Source of the DNA: Cunninghamia lanceolata
Lineage: Eukaryota; Streptophyta; Pinopsida; Cupressales; Cupressaceae
Length of the DNA stretch: 64,000 bases
Reading direction: 5' to 3'
Assembly: GCA_027924645.1 (NCBI GenBank)
Contig: BSBN01000763.1
Span: 7,378,001 to 7,442,000, forward strand
Made by a program: the position numbers and the translations under genes. Shown here one piece after another: positions 59,338 through 64,000 of the stretch; within the stretch, counting starts at the first letter, position 1; the number at the start of each line of letters is the position of its first letter. The notes under the pieces were generated by a model. That model was not told the origin of the DNA. It did no database searches and saw only the letters and a program-made list of their open reading frames with translations.

Positions 59338-60420
59338 ATGTTGTTTAAAGGTGGTCAATTATGTATTCCTAGAAGCTTAGTGAGAGGAAATTTAATAAAG
59401 GAGAAGCATAACGGTGGATTGGTGAGACATTTTGGAGTAGATTATATAGTGGAATTAGTAAGTGAAAACTATTTTTGGCCACAATTATATAAGGTTGTCA
59501 AAAAGTATCACCAAAGTTGTAGGATTTGTCAAGTTACCAAAGGGAGTCGTCAGAATGTGGGATTGTACAAACCATTACTAGTTCCAAAGAAACCTTAGGA
59601 AGACATGAGTATGGATTTTGTTTTGGGTTTATCAAGAACTCAAAGAGGTAATAATTGTATACTTGTGACCTAATTGATCAATTTTCTAAGTTGGCAATTT
59701 CATAACATGTAAGAAGGCAAATGATGCAGTACATATAATTGACTTATTTTTCAAAGAAGTTGTAAGACTACACGATTGCCAAGGAGTATAGTTTTAGATA
59801 GAGCTACTAAGTTTGATGGTTACTTTTGGAAAATATTGTGGAAGAAGATTAAAACAAAGTTGTAATTTAGTTTAGTATATTATCCACATATAGATGAACA
59901 AATAGAAGTTGAAAATAGAAGTTTGGACAATTTGTTGACATGTTTAGAAAGAGAGAAGAAAATGATTTGGATTTGGTATCAGCACAAGCAAAGTAAGCAT
60001 ATAACAATTTAGTGAATAGTAGTATAGGGAAAACATCATTTGTGGTAGCATGTGGAAGTTGTCCAAGGATTGTTTCAGAATTGAGAAGCATTAGTCATGA
60101 ACAAAAGAGGAGTGTAGAAGAAAAAAAAATTGTAAATCACATGAAGATAGTACATGAGGATGTTAGGAATCCATTGGAGAATATGAATTGTAGATTCAAG
60201 GAGAAATTTGATGAGAAAAGGAGACATGGGGAGTTTTTGGTAGGAGATGAAGTGATGGTGTATTTTTGAAGGGAAAATTTTCCAATTGAAAAATACAACA
60301 AGCTGAAGATGAAGAAATTTGGGCCTTGTAAAGTTATCATAAAATTTGATTTTGGTAAGCATATGAGGTAAGCTACCTAAAGGTTTGGGTATATCACCCA
60401 TGTTTAATATTGCATATTTG
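59338..60420 (+). pseudogene. Reina-like chromovirus integrase
   Basis: The HHCC finger is intact: HNGGLVRHFGVDYIVELVSE, YFWPQLYKVV, then CRICQ. The sequence continues KGSRQNVGLYKPLLVPKKP, a stop, EDMSMDFVLGLSRTQRGNN. The first catalytic Asp (SMDFVLGL) is present. The rest of the core is frameshifted (about 59680-60000). The C-terminal part reads EKFDEKRRHGEFLVGDEVMV and KLKMKKFGPCKVIIKFDFGK. I could not see a chromodomain after it. A purine-rich aaagtggggaaaaa follows at about 60466. Confidence 0.85.
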
Positions 60421-60440
60421 TATTAGTATCATGAAGATGA

Positions 60441-61412
60441 TTTGTGTGATGGTAATATATAAAAAAAAGTGGGGAAAAATTATCATAACAACATATAGAG
60501 GAGATTGAAGAGGCTTTGGATAGTAAAATTGGCAAAATTACAACAAATAGGGGTAAGTGCACAAAGATGAGGGACCAAAATAGGGTCTTAAGTTGCCGCT
60601 TTTTTTCTTAAATCAGGAAACATTGATGTTGGATGAGAAATTGAAGATAGGTAAACTCAAAATGTGAAGATGGAATGAAAACAAGAGTTGTATTGCTCCG
60701 AATCTAGTTTCTAAACTACTAATTTTTTCCAAAAATGGTTGAGATTAAGGGGTTCAAAAAGGGGGAGCACACAAATTGGTCTTGTTTTTCTCAAAAAAAC
60801 ATAACATAGCATCTGGTGTGTTCCCCCTAAAATGTTAACTTTTTTTTAGTATTTCAATAATCACTCCAGTGAGAAATTAGGTAACACCATGTAGTTTATC
60901 CCTGATTTTTTTGATAATTTTTTAATGAATAATTGAATTTTTAGTAATTTTTAAAGTGGACACATCCTGAAAAATAGAAATTTGAATGTGCTCCCCCCAA
61001 AAATATTTGAAAACTAATCAAAAATCATTTTTTTTTTGAATTCGTGTAGAATGGAGTCTAATTTCTAAAAATATAACTTATTTCAATTTTTGATGAACGA
61101 TTAAAAAAAATCAAAAATACTAGACACTGGTTTTTTACAAAAACTGGACACACTTACAAAAGAAATTCAAGATGAAACACTAAACGTAATCAAAATGTGA
61201 AAAAAATTATATGGTTAGATAGCTAACAGAGAGCTTAAGATTATGGTGGTATTTTTTTTGAGTTTTCATTGAAAAAAGTGACATCCTGATGGAGAGCACG
61301 CTCCAAATTACCTCTAAATTTTGCTAAAAAACTGATAAAAACATGTCAAACAAAGCTGACAATAATGCGAGAGCATTATAATGCACTCGTGTTATGATGA
61401 GCATAACTGGTA
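60441..61412. other. AT-rich non-coding stretch
   Basis: No gene is seen. It contains homopolymer runs and scattered g/c boxes, including gggggagcacac (60762) and its near inverse gtgtgttccccct (about 60818), plus gtgctccccccaaa (60989). These may be part of a small inverted-repeat element, but termini could not be defined. Confidence 0.4.
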
Positions 61413-61414
61413 AT

Positions 61415-61597
61415 ACACATGCCAATTGCATTTGTTTGAAAGTTTCTAAAGCCTTTTCAACAAATCCATTTTTCACATATCTTGCAATCATTGCATTCCA
61501 TTATAGAACATCTCTTTGAGGTGTTACATCATACAATTGACATGCCTTGTCTATGATTCCACACTTTACATACATGTCTACAAGGGCAGCTACACTT
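61415..61597 (-). pseudogene. Isolated PPR unit fragment
   Basis: The minus strand reads VAALVDMYVKCGIIDKACQL, QRDVL, a stop, WNAMIARYVKNGFVEKALET and FKQMQLA. This is one PLS-type unit closely related to the units at 33766-36423. It ends abruptly in a pyrimidine-rich minisatellite. It is too short to assign to a gene. Confidence 0.85.
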
Positions 61598-62290
61598 CCT
61601 ATCATCTCTCTCACTCTATTTCTCTCCCCTCGAGATACATCCTACCCTTTCTCTGAGTCTCTACTTCTGTCCCCCTCTACCTCCCACCTTCTCTCTCACT
61701 CTCTTCTTCCCTCCCCTATCTACCTTCTACCCTCTCTCTCACTCTCTACTTCCCTCCCCTATCTACCTCCTACCCTCTTTGTGAGTCTTTGCTTCCCTCA
61801 CCTCTCTACCTCCTACCTTCTCTCTCACTCTCTTCTCCCCCCTCCCTCTCTACCTCTTACCCTCTCTCTCACTTTCTACTTCCCTCCCCTGTTTACCTCC
61901 TACCCTCTCTCTCAGTCTTTGCTTTCCTCCCAGGTGTCTACCTCCTACCTTCTCTCTCTTCTTCCTTCCCCTGTCTACCTCCTACGGTCCTCTCCCACTC
62001 TCTACTTCCCTCCTGTCTCTACCCCCTATCCTCTCTCTCACTCTCTACTTCCCTCCCCTCTCTACCTCTGCTCCTCATTCTTCCCATCCAATGAAATTTC
62101 ATAAATTATCTTGTTTCCATTTCATCATCCTAATTTATATCCTCATCCATCTTTACATGTCCTATTTTTCTTGTTTCCATGTTCTTTGTCAAGAAGGGAG
62201 AACGAGAGGGAGGAAAAGGGAGAGAGGATGGAGATGGAGGGGAGAGAAAGGGGAGAGATACCTGGTGATAGGGAGAGAGATGTTGGGAAT
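61598..62290. repeat. Pyrimidine-rich minisatellite and facing purine-rich block
   Basis: 61598-62080 is almost pure C/T. About nine units of roughly 50-60 bp share ctctctctcactctctactt and ccctcccctatctacctcct. After about 100 bp of ordinary sequence, 62190-62285 is purine-rich on the same strand (gaagggagaacgagaggg, ggagagaaaggggagaga). The two blocks are roughly complementary in composition. Confidence 0.9.
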
Positions 62291-62830
62291 TAAGGTGTCT
62301 CAACCTTGGTAATTCCTTGCATTATTTTTTGATTGTATTTATTTATTCATTGCCTATGATGTAAATTAATTGTAAATTCCATATTGTCATTTTGTGGGAT
62401 GTGGCACGGTGATGTGCCATCCTACATGGAGGATGACAACTTGTAATTTTGTCCTCACATGAGGAGATAGGCATCCCACTTTGTGGCAGGAGTATTTTGC
62501 CATGTGTCGGCATCTTGGATGTTGTGTAAGGGAATGTTGACTAAAATGGTTATGACAGATTCTTATGACGAAGTTATGACATGTAAGAATCGGAAATAGA
62601 AGCTTGTAAGATAGGTGAAGACATGTGTCAAGGAGCATCTTTGAAAAAAACATCTTTGGGTGCCCCAAGGTGGACTATGACATGTTGTAAGAGAATATGC
62701 TATTTATAGCCTGTGTATGACAGATTCTCTTACAGCTATAAGTTGTAACTGCTATGACAGATTCTATGACGGTTGTAAGAGTCGTAAGAGCATCTGTTAT
62801 AGCCCATTTTGGAAATAGGTGACCTCTTTG
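62291..62830. repeat. LTR-like stretch with inverted and repeated words
   Basis: No gene is seen. Visible: ttgtgggatg (62393) facing catcccactttgtgg (62471), a local hairpin ggcacggtgatgtgcc, and repeated tatgacagattct (62548, 62707 and 62753). This style suits a retroelement LTR, but no boundaries were found. Confidence 0.4.
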
Positions 62831-64000
62831 AGATGGGGTGTAATGCCCCGTCATGCAACCCTAGAGTGCAAGGCTAAAAGTGCAAAATTACAGAACTAAT
62901 TTTTTTTGAAGCAAGTAAATGCAATAAGAGTAACCAAAGATGTCATAATACACGACATGAAGAAAAGTGCACTTCTAACTCCTCTAGGGAAACATAACTA
63001 CATTAGAGAAAAATAAAGTATAAACCACACAAGTGATAACCATTTTACTACTGCTATAAATCAAATCAACTTTACATTAGCAAGATAATTAATTTATCAA
63101 GGACTTAGTACAAGATCACAAGATTACAAGAATACCAGGTTACAAGAATACTTTGTTGCAGAATTACAAGATCGATCTCGTCGATTTACAAAAAGTACAA
63201 GGAGGTATACAACACTTTGTAGGAAGGGAACCATCTGATACTGGAACATCTCCGCACACGACGCAACTGAATCTCCAGAACACCAATGGATAGCTCTACC
63301 TCCCAACCATGTGGAACCCTGAGGTCCACCCCACCGAGCTAGGAGATAATAAGAGGATTACCGCAAGGTCTAGGCTACAGACAAGAACATAAAAACCAAT
63401 ACCAGACTCCAAGAAGACAAATATGATGAAAGAACTATGCAGAACTAACAGTACTCAACCAATTAGATCAAAACACCAAACTAGATCGACCACGAAAATA
63501 GGACCACACTCCAGAGGTACCAACAAGATGTAGAGAATACAACTGAACCGCATAAGGGGAGTGTCATCGCATGGTCCTGGCATGGGTTACCCAGGCTATC
63601 TCTCACCAGAAGCCGGCCCCCATCTATGGTTACCCTGGCAGCCTCTCTCTAGGTGCCGACCCCATAGGGTGACACATGCAGAACCGACATGCCCTCTCAT
63701 GAAGATGAGGGGGTCGGCCTTGCCAACCAGGCCTTCTCACCCCTCCCTTAGCCTATGAAAGCACTCAAGGTGTGGGTGAGGTCACATTAATTATCTTGTT
63801 TAGTGTATTACTACCCAACCCTCCTAAGTACATTATTAGGTTTTCACTTATTTACAACTTCCATGGGGTTACCCAGGCGACCTCTCACTAGGCGCTGGCC
63901 CCACCATGGAAGCCACTCCCTTAGCGTTCTCTGACCCATCAATCAGACCACCACATGCAAGAAAAGAGGACTCAACAGATACCATACCAATGCAAAAGTC
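62831..64000. repeat. Probable element end with GC-rich triplicated motif
   Basis: At about 62838 tgtaatgccccg resembles a plant LTR start. There is no coding frame with family similarity after it. Three related units of about 45 bp occur at about 63581, 63625 and 63861, each built on gttacccaggc, cctctcactaggcgctggcc and ccat. Confidence 0.4.

Noticed and set aside
61547..62104. 185-codon plus-strand frame of Leu/Ser/Pro repeats
   Set aside because: It is translation of the pyrimidine minisatellite, with no start context or family similarity.
1..64000. tRNA, rRNA, CRISPR or bacterial-type operons
   Set aside because: None seen. tRNA-like words occur only as retroelement primer sites. The sequence is eukaryotic repeat DNA.

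Overview
This window looks like nuclear repeat DNA from a large plant genome, most likely a gymnosperm. The evidence is stacked Ty3/gypsy and Ty1/copia remnants, very long AT-rich spacers, many premature stops, and a highly repetitive plant PLS-type PPR block. The species call is inference. I see no intact host gene. Almost everything is a transposable element, a decayed copy, or a piece of host gene carried by one.

Layout. 1-2772: 5' end of a minus-strand Ty1/copia element whose LTR is split by a solo LTR (1084-2202, TSD ctaga). 2773-3508 and 19945-23559: two halves of an AT-rich Tat-lineage gypsy element (Gypsy-1; protease/G-patch, then RT, two RNase H domains, integrase). They are separated by a second Tat-lineage element (Gypsy-2, about 3509-19944). 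Gypsy-2 carries gag, protease, G-patch, RT, dual RNase H and integrase on the plus strand. On the opposite strand, between integrase and 3' LTR, it carries a plant mobile domain (PMD) plus coiled-coil gene. A 350-bp TRIM (15164-15513, TSD catac) sits inside Gypsy-2.

26539-39715: an unrecognised repeat-encoded reading frame of about 1,370 codons, split by a 9,061-bp CACTA-type DNA transposon (30296-39356, TSD gaa). The CACTA element has subterminal repeats and no visible transposase. It carries fragments of at least four host genes: ASF1 exon 1, a PPR array, a class II KNOX exon and three MORC ATPase exons. This is the most interesting object in the window.

40960-47811: 3' end of another Tat-type element with antisense PMD, minisatellite, polypurine tract, and a 3' LTR split by a 3,329-bp solo LTR (43238-46566, TSD cacta). 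49004-55188: a complete non-autonomous member of the same LTR family (TSD ccaac) that keeps gag-linker, protease and G-patch but lacks RT and integrase. 56122-60420: a decayed Reina-like chromovirus. 61415-62290: a PPR scrap next to a pyrimidine/purine minisatellite. The rest, to 64000, is non-coding and LTR-like.

All element proteins are broken by stops or frameshifts, and all three RT catalytic YxDD motifs are mutated. Nothing here is predicted to be autonomously active. Coordinates of decayed domains are approximate. LTR, TSD and TIR ends were read directly and are exact unless stated.
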